From positions 25,802-89,801 of the forward strand of contig JADILZ010000014.1 in NCBI GenBank assembly GCA_017695065.1: a DNA stretch of 64,000 nucleotides. Reading direction: 5' to 3'. Under the pieces are notes generated by a model. It was not told the DNA's origin. It was given only the letters and a program-made list of their open reading frames with translations, and did not search any database. A program made the translations under genes and the position numbers. This document shows positions 54,423 to 63,782 of the stretch, piece after piece (positions within the stretch are counted from its first letter, which is position 1; each line of letters starts with the position of its first letter). Origin of the DNA: Candidatus Cryptobacteroides excrementipullorum (lineage in GTDB: Bacteria > Bacteroidota > Bacteroidia > Bacteroidales > UBA932).

Positions 54423-56660
54423 ATGGACACAATCGACGAATTGTTCCCTTCATTCGACGAGAAAGGGAAAGGTCTCATACGGGAAGCCTACTCCATAGCG
54501 GAAAAGGCACTCGAAGGACAGACCAGGGGAAACGGCAAGCCGTTCATCGGCCATCCTGTAGGGGTGGCGAAGATAGCCGCCGATGAAATCGGACTCCCGG
54601 CGGAGTGCGTGGCGGCGGTATTCCTGCATGAAGCCATGAGGTTCCACCCTGAAACCGACATCGTATCCGGACACACATTCGGGAAGGATGTCCTGACAAT
54701 GGTGGACGGCCTCAACAAGATCTCCACCATCAAGCCAAAGGATACCAGGCTCGAGGCAGAGAACTACAAGAAACTGATAGTATCGTACTCGAAGGACCCG
54801 CGCGTGACTGTACTGAAGCTGGCCGACAGGCTGGAGGTCATGCGGTCTCTGGAGATATTCCCGAAGCTCTCGCGCGAGAGGAAGATTCTTGAGACACTGA
54901 TGCTTTATATCCCGCTTGCGCACCAGCTCGGACTTTACAACATGAAAAGCGAAATGGAGGACACATACTTCCGTTACGCCGAGCCCGAGCAGTACCGCGC
55001 CATCACCAACAAGCTGAAAGCCACCGAGAAAGACCGTCAGAAGCTCATGACCCAGTTCATCGAGCCGCTGAAGCACAAGCTCTCGGAAGCCGGGATTGCC
55101 TACAAGCTGAAGATACGTACCAAGACAGCCTACTCCATCTGGAGGAAGATGCAGAAGCAGAAAGTCCCTTTCGAGGGAGTGTACGACGTATTCGCCATCA
55201 GGTTCATAATCGACTGTGACACAGACAGGGAGACTGAACATGCCCTGTGCTGGAAAGTATTCTCCTATGTGACAGAGGAATATGAATCGGACACAAGAAG
55301 GCTGCGCGACTGGATTTCAAACCCGAAACCCAACGGCTATGAGTCCCTTCATATCACCGTAAAGAACAGCGACAACGTATATCTGGAAGTGCAGATACGC
55401 ACCAAGAGGATGGACGAAGTGGCCGAGAACGGGCTCGCCTCGCACTGGTCCTACAAAGGGATCAAGCACGAGGCCACGCTCGACAAGTGGCTCTCGTCGG
55501 TAAGATATGCCCTGGAGCATCCGCACACCATGATGCACTCCGGAGGCCAGGGACAGGCGGAAGACAGTCCAGGCGCCTATTACGAGGATGACATCCCGGA
55601 ACCGCCGTCAAAAGAGATATTCGTGTTCACCCCGTCCGGAGAACTGAGGAAGCTGCCTGCCGGGGCGACAGTGCTCGACTTCGCCTTCGACATACACTCC
55701 AACCTGGGCATAAAATGCTCAGGAGGGAAAGTCAACGGGAAAGCCGTACCGATAAAGGAGAAGCTCAAGACCGGGGACGTGGTGGAGATCATGAGCAGCA
55801 AGAACCAGAAGCCGTCCCAGGACTGGCTGAGCATAGTGGTCACGTCAAAGGCCCGCACAAAGATCCGGCAGAAGCTCAGCGAAGCCGAGTTCCAGAAGGC
55901 TGCGGAAGGCAAGGAACTGGTGACCAGGAGACTGAAGAACTGGAAGATGGAGCTGGACGACGAGACTCTCGCCGCCCTGATGAAGAAGCTCCAGTACAGG
56001 AATGTAAATGCCTTCTATGCCGCTGTGGGCGACGGAACCGTGGACATCGGCACGCTGAAGGACCTCATACAGTCCATATCCGGGACTAAAGACGGGGAAA
56101 GCGGAGACATCCAGGAGACAGACAGCCAGACGCAGTCTTCCGGGCAGGCAAGGGACAAGGCCCAGACAGAAAAGAAGATGTGGGACGGACGCGGGGTCTC
56201 GTCGGACGACATCCTGGTACTCAGCGCCAGGAACGTAAAAAACCTGGACTACAAGATGGCCAAGTGCTGCAACCCTGTCTATGGCGATGACGTGTTCGGG
56301 TTCGTCTCCATCAAGGAAGGGATAAAGATCCACAGGATCTCATGTCCCAACGCTGCAAGGCTCATCGAGATGTACCCCTATCGTATCCAGAAGGTCAGGT
56401 GGAGCGACACCCCGAGCACATCGAGCTTCCAGACAACACTCAGGGTGAGTGCGGCCCTGGAGCCGTCAGTGATAAACGAAGTGATAGACGTGATAAACAC
56501 GTTCAAGGCATCCATCAGGTCGTTCAATGTGAACGAGAACGGGAAGAACGGCACATACGACATCTCCGTCAAGCTCTCCATCCCGAGCAACCTGGAACTG
56601 GACAAGGTTCTCTCTCAGCTCAGAGCCCTGAGAAACGTGATAAAGGTCAGCCGAAGCTGA
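54423..56660 (+). CDS. relA: RelA/SpoT-family (p)ppGpp synthetase, hydrolase domain apparently inactive
   Basis: A 745-residue stringent-response protein. Domains in order: HD hydrolase (about 25-190), synthetase (about 225-340), TGS, helical/zinc region (KCCNPVYGDD) and ACT. The HD pair normally seen as LLHDVVEDT is LHEAMRFHPE here (His69, Glu70), and the ND-type segment reads KLADRLEVMR, so pyrophosphohydrolysis is probably lost. The synthetase keeps YSIWRKMQKQ, GVYDVFAIRFII, NPKPNGYESLHITV and EVQIRTKRMDEVAENG. It would thus make ppGpp like RelA. The TGS begins IFVFTPSGELRKLPAG. In other Bacteroidetes a relA/spoT gene often follows mltD; here it is 8.6 kb away. Confidence 0.92.
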   Translation: MDTIDELFPSFDEKGKGLIREAYSIAEKALEGQTRGNGKPFIGHPVGVAKIAADEIGLPAECVAAVFLHEAMRFHPETDIVSGHTFGKDVLTMVDGLNKISTIKPKDTRLEAENYKKLIVSYSKDPRVTVLKLADRLEVMRSLEIFPKLSRERKILETLMLYIPLAHQLGLYNMKSEMEDTYFRYAEPEQYRAITNKLKATEKDRQKLMTQFIEPLKHKLSEAGIAYKLKIRTKTAYSIWRKMQKQKVPFEGVYDVFAIRFIIDCDTDRETEHALCWKVFSYVTEEYESDTRRLRDWISNPKPNGYESLHITVKNSDNVYLEVQIRTKRMDEVAENGLASHWSYKGIKHEATLDKWLSSVRYALEHPHTMMHSGGQGQAEDSPGAYYEDDIPEPPSKEIFVFTPSGELRKLPAGATVLDFAFDIHSNLGIKCSGGKVNGKAVPIKEKLKTGDVVEIMSSKNQKPSQDWLSIVVTSKARTKIRQKLSEAEFQKAAEGKELVTRRLKNWKMELDDETLAALMKKLQYRNVNAFYAAVGDGTVDIGTLKDLIQSISGTKDGESGDIQETDSQTQSSGQARDKAQTEKKMWDGRGVSSDDILVLSARNVKNLDYKMAKCCNPVYGDDVFGFVSIKEGIKIHRISCPNAARLIEMYPYRIQKVRWSDTPSTSSFQTTLRVSAALEPSVINEVIDVINTFKASIRSFNVNENGKNGTYDISVKLSIPSNLELDKVLSQLRALRNVIKVSRS

Positions 56661-56668
56661 CCTTTATC

Positions 56669-57169
56669 TCATTTGTCCCGGACCGGTTCCTCCTCTTCTT
56701 CGAGCCTGCATCCCCTGAAATAGAAATCCGATGCGGACTTCTCCGGGGAGAAGCAGTAATATGTCAGCTCCGCCTCGGAGCAGACCTGACCGTCATGGAT
56801 GATGCGGGCCGAGATGAACGCGAAGTTGCGTTTCATCTCCTTGATGCCTGCCCTCACCTCAAGGACGACATCCGGACCTGTAGGGACTGGCTTCCTGTAT
56901 TTCATTTCCATGTGTGTGGTCATCCCGGCACACTGAAGCTTGCGGGCCATCACCCATGCGGCGATCTCGTCCATGAGTGTAGCCTGGATTCCACCGTGCA
57001 GGGTATGGAGCCAGCCCTGGTAATTGTCGTCAGAATGCCACAGGGACACTATCTCGTCCCCGTCTTCATAAAATTCCATCTTGAGCCCGAGAGGATTGGT
57101 AGGGGCACAGCCGAAACAGTTGTACCCGTCCTTCACCAGTCCGAGCCAGGGATTGCTTATCTTCTTCAT
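56669..57169 (-). CDS. PaaI-family hotdog thioesterase
   Basis: A 166-residue hotdog-fold protein. NCFGCAPTNPLGLKMEFYE at the start, then the active-site region WLHTLHGGIQATLMDEIAAW with the conserved HGG and Asp-Glu, and the central strand MEMKYRKPVPTGPDVVLE. Such enzymes hydrolyse acyl-CoA thioesters; the substrate is unknown. I chose the ATG at 57169 over an in-frame ATG at 57193. Convergent with relA (8-base gap). Confidence 0.85.
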   Translation of the reverse strand: MKKISNPWLGLVKDGYNCFGCAPTNPLGLKMEFYEDGDEIVSLWHSDDNYQGWLHTLHGGIQATLMDEIAAWVMARKLQCAGMTTHMEMKYRKPVPTGPDVVLEVRAGIKEMKRNFAFISARIIHDGQVCSEAELTYYCFSPEKSASDFYFRGCRLEEEEEPVRDK

Positions 57170-57209
57170 ATCCGAAATACAAATTTGCAGCACAGGACTG
57201 CATCAAAAA

Positions 57210-58520
57210 CTATGCTTGTCCCCGCGCGGCAGAACGGTGTCCGTAGATAATCACCACGATAAAGCATATCAGAGGCATGACGAACGAAACGTTGACGGCA
57301 GGCATGCCCAGCACTGTACCCATGTCTATGATCGCAGCCTGCACCGGAGGCATTACCGACCCGCCGAGAATTGCCATGATAAGACCCGCTGCCCCGAACT
57401 TGGCGTCATCACCCATCCCGTGAAGGGCAATGCCGTAGATTGTAGGGAACATGAGCGACATGCACGCCGATATTGCCACCAGGGAGTACATTCCCCAGAT
57501 GTTCTGCAGGAAAATGGTCCCGAGAGTGAATATGCATGCGGCCACGGCAAGAATCTTCAGAAGGCGGCCAGGGTTTATGTATTTCAGCAGGAAGGTGCAG
57601 ATGAAACGGCTGCAGCAGAAGATGGCCATTGCGGCAATGTTGTACTTCTGGGACAGCACCTCCGCAGCCTGTTCCTCCATCCCCATGCCCATGAAAAGTC
57701 TGGTGCCGTATTGGACGATGAAAGTCCAGCACATGATCTGCGCCCCCACATAGAAAAACTGGGCGATGACCCCTTCCCTGTAGTTGTGTATGGAGAAGAT
57801 ACGTTTCAGGGTCCTGAAAAAGTCCACATTGTGGTTCTTGTCATTGTTCTTGGGCATACGCACCACCCCCACAAGGATGAACATCACCAGGATGACCACC
57901 CCGATAAGCAGGTACGGGGCCACGAGCACAGCGAGGTCCGCATCCCTTACAGCCTCGAACTCGGCATCGGAAAGCAGGGCCCGTTCGGCGGTGTCCATAG
58001 GGTGCAGCCTGCTCTGTATGAAGTTCATGGCGACATACATGCCCACCAGGGAGCCAATCGGGTTGAAGGCCTGCGCGAAATTGAGTCTCCTGGTGGCAGT
58101 CTCTTCCGGCCCCATTGAAAGTATATATGGGTTGCAGCTGGTCTCCAGGAATGAAAGTCCGCACGTCATTATGAAATATGCCGCAAGGAACGGGTAGTAG
58201 TTACCCGTCTTCATGGCCGGGTAGAACAGGAACGCCCCAAGGGCGTACATCCCCAGGCCGAGCAGTACACCGGACTTGTAGGAGTATTTCCTTATGAAGA
58301 CCGCAGCAGGGAAAGCCATGGCGAAATAACCGCCGTAGAAAGCCACCTGCACAAGAGCCCCTTCCGTCACGCTCATCCTGAATATCTTGGAAAATGCCTT
58401 GACCATAGGGTTCGTTATGTCATTGGCGAAGCCCCAAAGTGCGAAGCACGCCGTGATAAGTATGAACGGGAGCAACAGGGACTTCCCGATCACAGGTTTT
58501 TTTGCTGTAGTGTTATCCAT
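57210..58520 (-). CDS. fucP: L-fucose:H+ symporter
   Basis: A 436-residue MFS permease with 12 predicted membrane segments. The start (LLLPFILITACFALWGFAND) and FLETSCNPYILSMGPEETA, with FNPIGSLVGMYVA, are FucP signatures, including the Asn and Glu residues that line the sugar site. Last gene of the fucI-fucA-fucK-fucP operon; 38-base gap after fucK. Imports L-fucose released from host or plant glycans. Confidence 0.93.
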   Translation of the reverse strand: MDNTTAKKPVIGKSLLLPFILITACFALWGFANDITNPMVKAFSKIFRMSVTEGALVQVAFYGGYFAMAFPAAVFIRKYSYKSGVLLGLGMYALGAFLFYPAMKTGNYYPFLAAYFIMTCGLSFLETSCNPYILSMGPEETATRRLNFAQAFNPIGSLVGMYVAMNFIQSRLHPMDTAERALLSDAEFEAVRDADLAVLVAPYLLIGVVILVMFILVGVVRMPKNNDKNHNVDFFRTLKRIFSIHNYREGVIAQFFYVGAQIMCWTFIVQYGTRLFMGMGMEEQAAEVLSQKYNIAAMAIFCCSRFICTFLLKYINPGRLLKILAVAACIFTLGTIFLQNIWGMYSLVAISACMSLMFPTIYGIALHGMGDDAKFGAAGLIMAILGGSVMPPVQAAIIDMGTVLGMPAVNVSFVMPLICFIVVIIYGHRSAARGQA

Positions 58521-58558
58521 TTGATTAATTCAACGTCTGTCAGAATATTGTTCAAGCA

Positions 58559-59965
58559 TTAATGGGTGTCCGGTCCTGTCCTGACAGATGATATTTCAGT
58601 CTTGTCAGCGATTTCCCCGCACGCAACCGCCTGCATCAGTATGTTGCCTATTGCCGTGGCCTCGACCGGACCTGCCACCACAGGAAGTCCGGTCTCCTCG
58701 GAAGTCAGGGTGTTGAGCAGGGTGTTCCGGCTACCGCCCCCTATTATGTGCAGCCTCTCCACAGGCTTTCCGAGCAGAGAGTCCAGCTCCTCTATCCCCT
58801 TCCGGTAGCGGACTGCGAGGGAATGAAGGACACACCTGACATATTCGCCCTGCGTGGAAGGGACGCGCTGTGATGTCATGCGGCAATACTCCCCGACCGC
58901 TGCCAGCATGTCGTCCGGATGCATGAACATCCCGTGGTCAACATCCACGACCGAAGGGATGTCAGCCTTGGCGGCCTCAGACAGCAGATAGTCATAACTG
59001 TCGGGAAGTCCGGCCTCTTTCCACTGCCTCACAAGGCACTGGAGAATCCACAGGCCGGTGATGTTCTGCAGGAAGCGGATTTTTCCGCCGACGCCGCCCT
59101 CATTTGTGAACCCGGCCTTTCTCGCCGCATCCGTAAGCACCGGCTCATCGGTCTCTATCCCGAGCAGGGACCAGGTACCCGAGCTGAGGAATGCGCTGAC
59201 AGACTCCTTCCCTTTCTCATACGGGATGGCGTATACGGCGCTCGCCGTATCATGTGACCCAACCGCCACCACCTTCACGCCGCGAGGGAGTCCGAGCTCG
59301 TCCGCGACGGAGTCCATGACCGTACCTCTTGTCTGCCCCGGGTGGATTATCCTGCCGAAAAGATGTCTCGGGAGTCCGAGACTGTCGATCAGAGGGAAGT
59401 TCCAGTCCCTTTTCCTGGCATCCAGGAGCTCGGAGGTAGATGCTATGGTATATTCGTTTCCAGGCACTCCTGTCAGGTAGAAACTGAACAGGTCCGGCAT
59501 GAAAAGAAGATGCTGCGCTATGTCCAATGTCCTGTCTCCCCGCTTCTTGCGCACGTAAAACTGGAAGAGGGTATTGATGGACATGACCTGTATGCCGGCT
59601 GTCGAATAGTGTGCGGCGAGGTCATTGTCACGTCCCCATTCTTCCGCCGCCCCGTCCATGGACGGGTCCCTGTAGCACACAGGGTTGCCGAGAAGGTTGC
59701 CGTCCCGGTCCACCAGGCCGAAGTCCACACCCCAGGTGTCTATGCCGATGCTTCTTATGTCACTGAATTGCCCTGCGGCCATTCTCAGGCCTGTCTTCAT
59801 CTCTTCGAAAAGTGACAGGAAATCCCAGTACAGCCTGTTCCCGAGCCTGATCTGACGGTTAGGGAAACGGTGTACCTCCACTGTATTCAAACGGCCTCCG
59901 GAGACGGTACCGGCAATCACCCTGCCGCTGCCGGCCCCGAAGTCCACTGCCAAGAATGTTCCCAT
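58559..59965 (-). CDS. fucK: L-fuculokinase of the rhamnulokinase-like FGGY type
   Basis: A 468-residue sugar kinase. FLAVDFGAGSGRVIAGTV binds ATP, IRSIGIDTWGVDFGLVDRDG and LLFMPDLFSFYLTG line the sugar site, and HIIGGGSRNTLLN is the late phosphate motif. By sequence it resembles RhaB, but its place between fucA and fucP indicates that it phosphorylates L-fuculose, as for the Bacteroides fucose operon. Four bases separate it from fucA, so the genes are translated together. Confidence 0.85.
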   Translation of the reverse strand: MGTFLAVDFGAGSGRVIAGTVSGGRLNTVEVHRFPNRQIRLGNRLYWDFLSLFEEMKTGLRMAAGQFSDIRSIGIDTWGVDFGLVDRDGNLLGNPVCYRDPSMDGAAEEWGRDNDLAAHYSTAGIQVMSINTLFQFYVRKKRGDRTLDIAQHLLFMPDLFSFYLTGVPGNEYTIASTSELLDARKRDWNFPLIDSLGLPRHLFGRIIHPGQTRGTVMDSVADELGLPRGVKVVAVGSHDTASAVYAIPYEKGKESVSAFLSSGTWSLLGIETDEPVLTDAARKAGFTNEGGVGGKIRFLQNITGLWILQCLVRQWKEAGLPDSYDYLLSEAAKADIPSVVDVDHGMFMHPDDMLAAVGEYCRMTSQRVPSTQGEYVRCVLHSLAVRYRKGIEELDSLLGKPVERLHIIGGGSRNTLLNTLTSEETGLPVVAGPVEATAIGNILMQAVACGEIADKTEISSVRTGPDTH

Positions 59966-59969
59966 GGGG

Positions 59970-60608
59970 TCATCCTGTTACTTTCCCGAGGACATATGTC
60001 TCAAGGTCTGAGATCTCTCCCGGGGAAAGGGTTTCATAAGAGCCACCCGTGAGGATGATGATGCGGCACGCCATCTCGAAGAACATCGCCTTTTCGAACA
60101 CCTCGTCGAAATCCTTCCCGCACACCACCTGGCCATGCTTGCGCAGAAGGATGGAATCATGGTCCTTCATGGCAGCCACCACATGTCCGGCCAGCTCCGG
60201 AGAACCAGGCCTGAAATAAGGGATGACCGGAATCTCGGATCCCACATGGCACGGCACCTCCGCCGTCACGTTGAAATCCGACGGAATCTCCTTCATGCAT
60301 GCCACAGCCGTGGCGTACGGCGACTGGAAATGCAGGACGACATTCACGTCAGGCCTCTCCCGCAATATCCCCAGATGGAAACCGCTTTCCATGGAAGGCT
60401 TTACGCCGTTCTTCACTGCACCGGTGGCTATGTCGCACACCGATACGTTCTTCCGCTGCAATGCAGGGACCCATGACCCTGTACCGGAGACAAGCGCCTC
60501 ATCCCCGACACGCCAGGAAAGGTTACCGCTGCTGCACACAGTCAGGCCGGCATCGCCTACGCGATGGGCCTGAGCTATGAACTTTTCGAAATACTCTTCT
60601 GCTATCAT
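59970..60608 (-). CDS. fucA: L-fuculose-1-phosphate aldolase (class II)
   Basis: A 212-residue zinc aldolase that splits L-fuculose-1-P into DHAP and L-lactaldehyde. SSGNLSWRVGDEALVSGTGS (phosphate-binding region), Glu74 in SMESGFHLG, His93 in VLHFQSPYATAV and His in LLRKHGQVVCG (about 156) fit the class II zinc site. The usual H-x-H pair reads HFQ here (Gln95 in place of the second His), which may be normal for the Bacteroidales branch. Coupled to fucK and 15 bases after fucI. Confidence 0.88.
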   Translation of the reverse strand: MIAEEYFEKFIAQAHRVGDAGLTVCSSGNLSWRVGDEALVSGTGSWVPALQRKNVSVCDIATGAVKNGVKPSMESGFHLGILRERPDVNVVLHFQSPYATAVACMKEIPSDFNVTAEVPCHVGSEIPVIPYFRPGSPELAGHVVAAMKDHDSILLRKHGQVVCGKDFDEVFEKAMFFEMACRIIILTGGSYETLSPGEISDLETYVLGKVTG

Positions 60609-60623
60609 CTCTCTGTCAGGGAT

Positions 60624-62396
60624 TTATCTGTAAAGAGGTCCGTAAGCGGCACATGCCCTGTAGTCCGCCCCTTCCTTGTCCATTCCGAACGCGTTCCATG
60701 CCGCAGGACGGAAGATGCTGTCCTCGTCCACATTGTGCATGCATACAGGGATGCGCAGTATGGAGGCCATCGTTATGAGGTCCTTGCCTATGTGGCCGTA
60801 GCTGATGGCGCCGTGGTTGGCTCCCCAGTTGTTCATGACGGAATAAACATCCTTGAATGCAGGCTTGTCGCACAGGCGCGGCACAAACCATGTCGTAGGC
60901 CATGTGCGGTCGGTACGTTCGTTGAGTATGCGGTGTATTTCCGGATCGATGTCCACGGTCCACCCTTCGGCAATCTGGAGGACAGGCCCGAGCCCTTTGA
61001 CAAGGTTAAGTCTTGACATGGTCACCGGCATGCCTCCCCTGGTCAGGAAGTTGGAAGAGAATCCGCCGCCGCGGAAATAGTCCCTGTTGGCAGGATACCA
61101 TGTAGTGGCGCCGAGGCACTCCTCGACTTCCCGGTCTGAAATCTCCCAGTAAGGCTTCATTACAGGGTTGCCCTCGCCGTCAGTCTGGCGGCCCGTGCCG
61201 TCAAGCGTGGTGGCCCCGGAGTTGATGAGGTGGATTATACCGCCTGCCGCCATGCCGGTAAGCTCCTTGCCGGTGACACGTTTCACTGCTTCCGGGCTCC
61301 AGTATGTGCGCACGTCGGAGAATATCTGTGCACGGTTGGTGAGAAGATGGCCGAAAAGCATGGCCACGCCGTTGCATGCGTCATTCTCGGTAGCCACCAC
61401 GTTGGCCTCGCGGGTGCCGTTCCAGTCGAATGAAGTGTTGAGAAGTGCCTCTGAATAGTCACCGTTAGGATAGAAGTCGGTCCACTGGCGCTGTCCCTGG
61501 AAGCCTGCGGCGATGGCATTGTGCCCGAGTGACTCTTCCTTGAAGCCCATTTCCAGGAGTTTCGGATTCCCGTGCATGAGGTCCTTCATTATCATCGTCA
61601 TCTTCACGATGAATTCCCAGTCCTTGTCCTTTCCTTCGCGGGTCTTGACCTTGTGAGGGGAGTTGAAGTCCTGCCCTTCGTTCACCTTGCAGTACTTCTC
61701 TGTCCAGGCCATGGCCTTGGCGTACTCCTCCTTGTCATAGATCCCTTCTGTCATCCTGCGGATAATCTCGGTGAGATCGACAGACTCGTTCCTCATACCG
61801 AGGTACTCCTGGAAGAAGTCCGGATTCACGATGGAGCCGGCGATTCCCATTGACACTCCGCCCATGGAAAGGTAAGACTTGCCCCTCATGACTGCCACAG
61901 CCTGTGCGGCACGTGCGAAACGCAGCAGCTTCTCTGCCACATCGGCAGGAATGGTGTTGTCCTCAAGATCCTGTACATCATGGCCGTAGATACCGAATGC
62001 AGGAAGTCCCTTCTGCGCATGGGCGGCAAGAACGGCCGCGAGATACACCGCGCCGGGACGTTCTGTCCCGTTGAACCCCCACACTGCCTTCGGGTAATAC
62101 GGGTTCATGTCCATGGTCTCAGAACCATAGCACCAGCACGATGTCACGGTGATGGTGGCCCCGACGCCCTCACGCTCGAACTTCTCCGCGCATGCAGCAC
62201 TTTCAGCCACCCTGCCGATGGTGCCGTCGGCAATCACACATTCCACAGGGGAGCCGTCGCCGTTACGCAGATTCTCAGTAATGAGTGAAGCGACAGCCTT
62301 TGCAAGATTCATTGTCTTTTCTTCAAGACTTTCTCGGACACCGCCCTGACGGCCGTCGATAGCCGGGCGTATGCCGATTTTCGGGTAATTGTTCAT
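60624..62396 (-). CDS. fucI: L-fucose isomerase
   Basis: A 590-residue manganese enzyme that isomerises L-fucose to L-fuculose. The N-terminus [40 protein letters not shown] and the C-terminal [20 protein letters not shown] are family signatures. Glu and Asp metal ligands lie in the middle domain. First gene of the fuc operon. No fucR-type GntR regulator is found upstream; queF and queC occupy that position. Confidence 0.96.
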   Translation of the reverse strand: MNNYPKIGIRPAIDGRQGGVRESLEEKTMNLAKAVASLITENLRNGDGSPVECVIADGTIGRVAESAACAEKFEREGVGATITVTSCWCYGSETMDMNPYYPKAVWGFNGTERPGAVYLAAVLAAHAQKGLPAFGIYGHDVQDLEDNTIPADVAEKLLRFARAAQAVAVMRGKSYLSMGGVSMGIAGSIVNPDFFQEYLGMRNESVDLTEIIRRMTEGIYDKEEYAKAMAWTEKYCKVNEGQDFNSPHKVKTREGKDKDWEFIVKMTMIMKDLMHGNPKLLEMGFKEESLGHNAIAAGFQGQRQWTDFYPNGDYSEALLNTSFDWNGTREANVVATENDACNGVAMLFGHLLTNRAQIFSDVRTYWSPEAVKRVTGKELTGMAAGGIIHLINSGATTLDGTGRQTDGEGNPVMKPYWEISDREVEECLGATTWYPANRDYFRGGGFSSNFLTRGGMPVTMSRLNLVKGLGPVLQIAEGWTVDIDPEIHRILNERTDRTWPTTWFVPRLCDKPAFKDVYSVMNNWGANHGAISYGHIGKDLITMASILRIPVCMHNVDEDSIFRPAAWNAFGMDKEGADYRACAAYGPLYR

Positions 62397-62430
62397 ATTG
62401 TCGGTTATTAATTATGTAATCCAATCCTGG

Positions 62431-62462
62431 TAAAGTTAAGAATAGCTCCTTTAAAATACAAG
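62431..62462 (-). promoter_or_regulatory. possible fuc operon promoter
   Basis: On the minus strand TAACTTTA (62438-62431) is one base from TAnnTTTG, with CTTG (62462-62459) 20 bases upstream. Both boxes are imperfect, as expected for a regulated promoter. No clear operator palindrome was found. Confidence 0.3.
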
Positions 62463-62525
62463 GATTTTTCCGGGATTATATCGAGGATTACACTGACATG
62501 CCATGAAAATCCCGCCGGTGCGCCG

Positions 62526-62984
62526 TCACTCGTGGCAGGCCATACGCTTCTCGGCGAGAGCCTCGTATTTCGTGCCGGGCCTGCCGTAGTTTGCGTAAGG
62601 ATATATGGAAATCCCGCCACGCGGGGTGAAATACCCCGTGACTTCGATGTATTTCGGGTCCATCAGCCGTATAAGGTCCTTCATGATCTTGTTCACGCAG
62701 TCCTCGTGGAAATCGCCGTGGTTGCGGTAGCTGAACAAATAGAGTTTCAGGCTCTTGCTCTCGACCATCTTCTCATCCGGGATATAGCTGATGCGTATCT
62801 CGGCGAAGTCCGGCTGGCCGGTGATGGGGCAGAGGCTCGTGAACTCCGGGCAGTTGAAACGTACCCAGTAGTCGTTTTCCGGATGCCTGTTCGAGAATGT
62901 CTCGAGCACTTCCGGTGCATAGTCGCTCCTGTATTCTGTCTTGCGGCCCAGTGACTTCAGGCCCTCTGTTTCTCTTGTGTCCAT
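62526..62984 (-). CDS. queF: NADPH-dependent 7-cyano-7-deazaguanine reductase
   Basis: A 152-residue T-fold enzyme that reduces preQ0 to preQ1 in queuosine synthesis. [18 protein letters not shown] carries the catalytic Cys, and [20 protein letters not shown] gives the substrate Glu/His region. Length fits the short type. The ATG at 62984 is the family start; the open frame upstream reaches into queC and shows no similarity. It follows queC by 38 bases. Confidence 0.95.
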   Translation of the reverse strand: MDTRETEGLKSLGRKTEYRSDYAPEVLETFSNRHPENDYWVRFNCPEFTSLCPITGQPDFAEIRISYIPDEKMVESKSLKLYLFSYRNHGDFHEDCVNKIMKDLIRLMDPKYIEVTGYFTPRGGISIYPYANYGRPGTKYEALAEKRMACHE

Positions 62985-63022
62985 ATTTCTGATAAAATTA
63001 AGTTTAACACGATTGGATGCCG

Positions 63023-63688
63023 TCAGGGCATGCGTGAGGCGAGGTATTTCTCGAGACCGGCCCTGCGGAGCCTGCAGGCAGGACAATGTCCGCAACCGTC
63101 TCCAGGGATGCCGTTGTAGCAAGTGAGAGTTTCGTTCCTGACAATGTCCAGCACTCCAAGACTGTCAGCCAGGGCCCATGTCCGGGCCTTGTCCAGCCAC
63201 ATGAGCGGGGTATGTATCACGAACTGCTCGTCCATGGCGAGGTCCAGAGTGACATTGAGGGACCTGATGAAAGCGTCCCTGCAGTCAGGATACCCGCTGA
63301 AATCAGTCTGGGATACACCTGTGACAATATGCCTTATGCCCCTCTCCCTGGCGAAAACGGCGGCAATGCTCAGGAAAAAAAGGTTCCGCCCGGGGACAAA
63401 CGTGTTGGGGAACGAATCCTCCGGCTTCTCCTGATCCATGACAATGGAAGTGTCTGTCAATGAGTTTGCTCCGAGCTGTCCTACCAGAGGCACATCCAGG
63501 ATGTGGAAGTCCACTCCGGCCTTTGCGGCAAGTCTCTCTGCCATCTCCACCTCAAGCACATGTTTTTGGCCGTACCGGAAGGTCAGCGCGTGTACTTTAC
63601 CGAATTCCTTTTTCGCCCAGAACAGGCATGTCGTGGAATCCTGCCCTCCGCTGAACACGACAAGGGCTTCGTTTTCGTTAGTTTTCAT
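63023..63688 (-). CDS. queC: 7-cyano-7-deazaguanine synthase
   Basis: A 221-residue enzyme that makes preQ0 from carboxy-deazaguanine with ammonia and ATP. The PP-loop [18 protein letters not shown] (9-26) and the zinc Cys set in [17 protein letters not shown] are intact. The ATG at 63688 lies only 5 bases from the end of repeat copy D, so the whole usual promoter and leader zone is repeat DNA. No preQ1 riboswitch-like sequence is seen there. Confidence 0.95.
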   Translation of the reverse strand: MKTNENEALVVFSGGQDSTTCLFWAKKEFGKVHALTFRYGQKHVLEVEMAERLAAKAGVDFHILDVPLVGQLGANSLTDTSIVMDQEKPEDSFPNTFVPGRNLFFLSIAAVFARERGIRHIVTGVSQTDFSGYPDCRDAFIRSLNVTLDLAMDEQFVIHTPLMWLDKARTWALADSLGVLDIVRNETLTCYNGIPGDGCGHCPACRLRRAGLEKYLASRMP

Positions 63689-63693
63689 ATTTT

Positions 63694-63782
63694 AACGTCA
63701 GTTCGACGAATTTATGTTTGACAATATTATATTAAAAATCAATATTTTATCTTTTATGACCGAAATCCGTCACACTGACGTT
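63694..63782 (-). repeat. 89-bp module with terminal inverted repeats (copy D)
   Basis: On the minus strand it begins AACGTCAGTGTGACGGATT (63782-63764) and ends AATTCGTCGAACTGACGTT (63712-63694). Again exactly 89 bp with the same AT-rich core. The end is 5 bases before the queC ATG. Confidence 0.85.

Noticed and set aside
57081..58118. Long open frame (345 codons) on the plus strand opposite fucP and the thioesterase
   Set aside because: It is antisense to two well-supported genes and its His-rich composition mirrors their codons; no family match.
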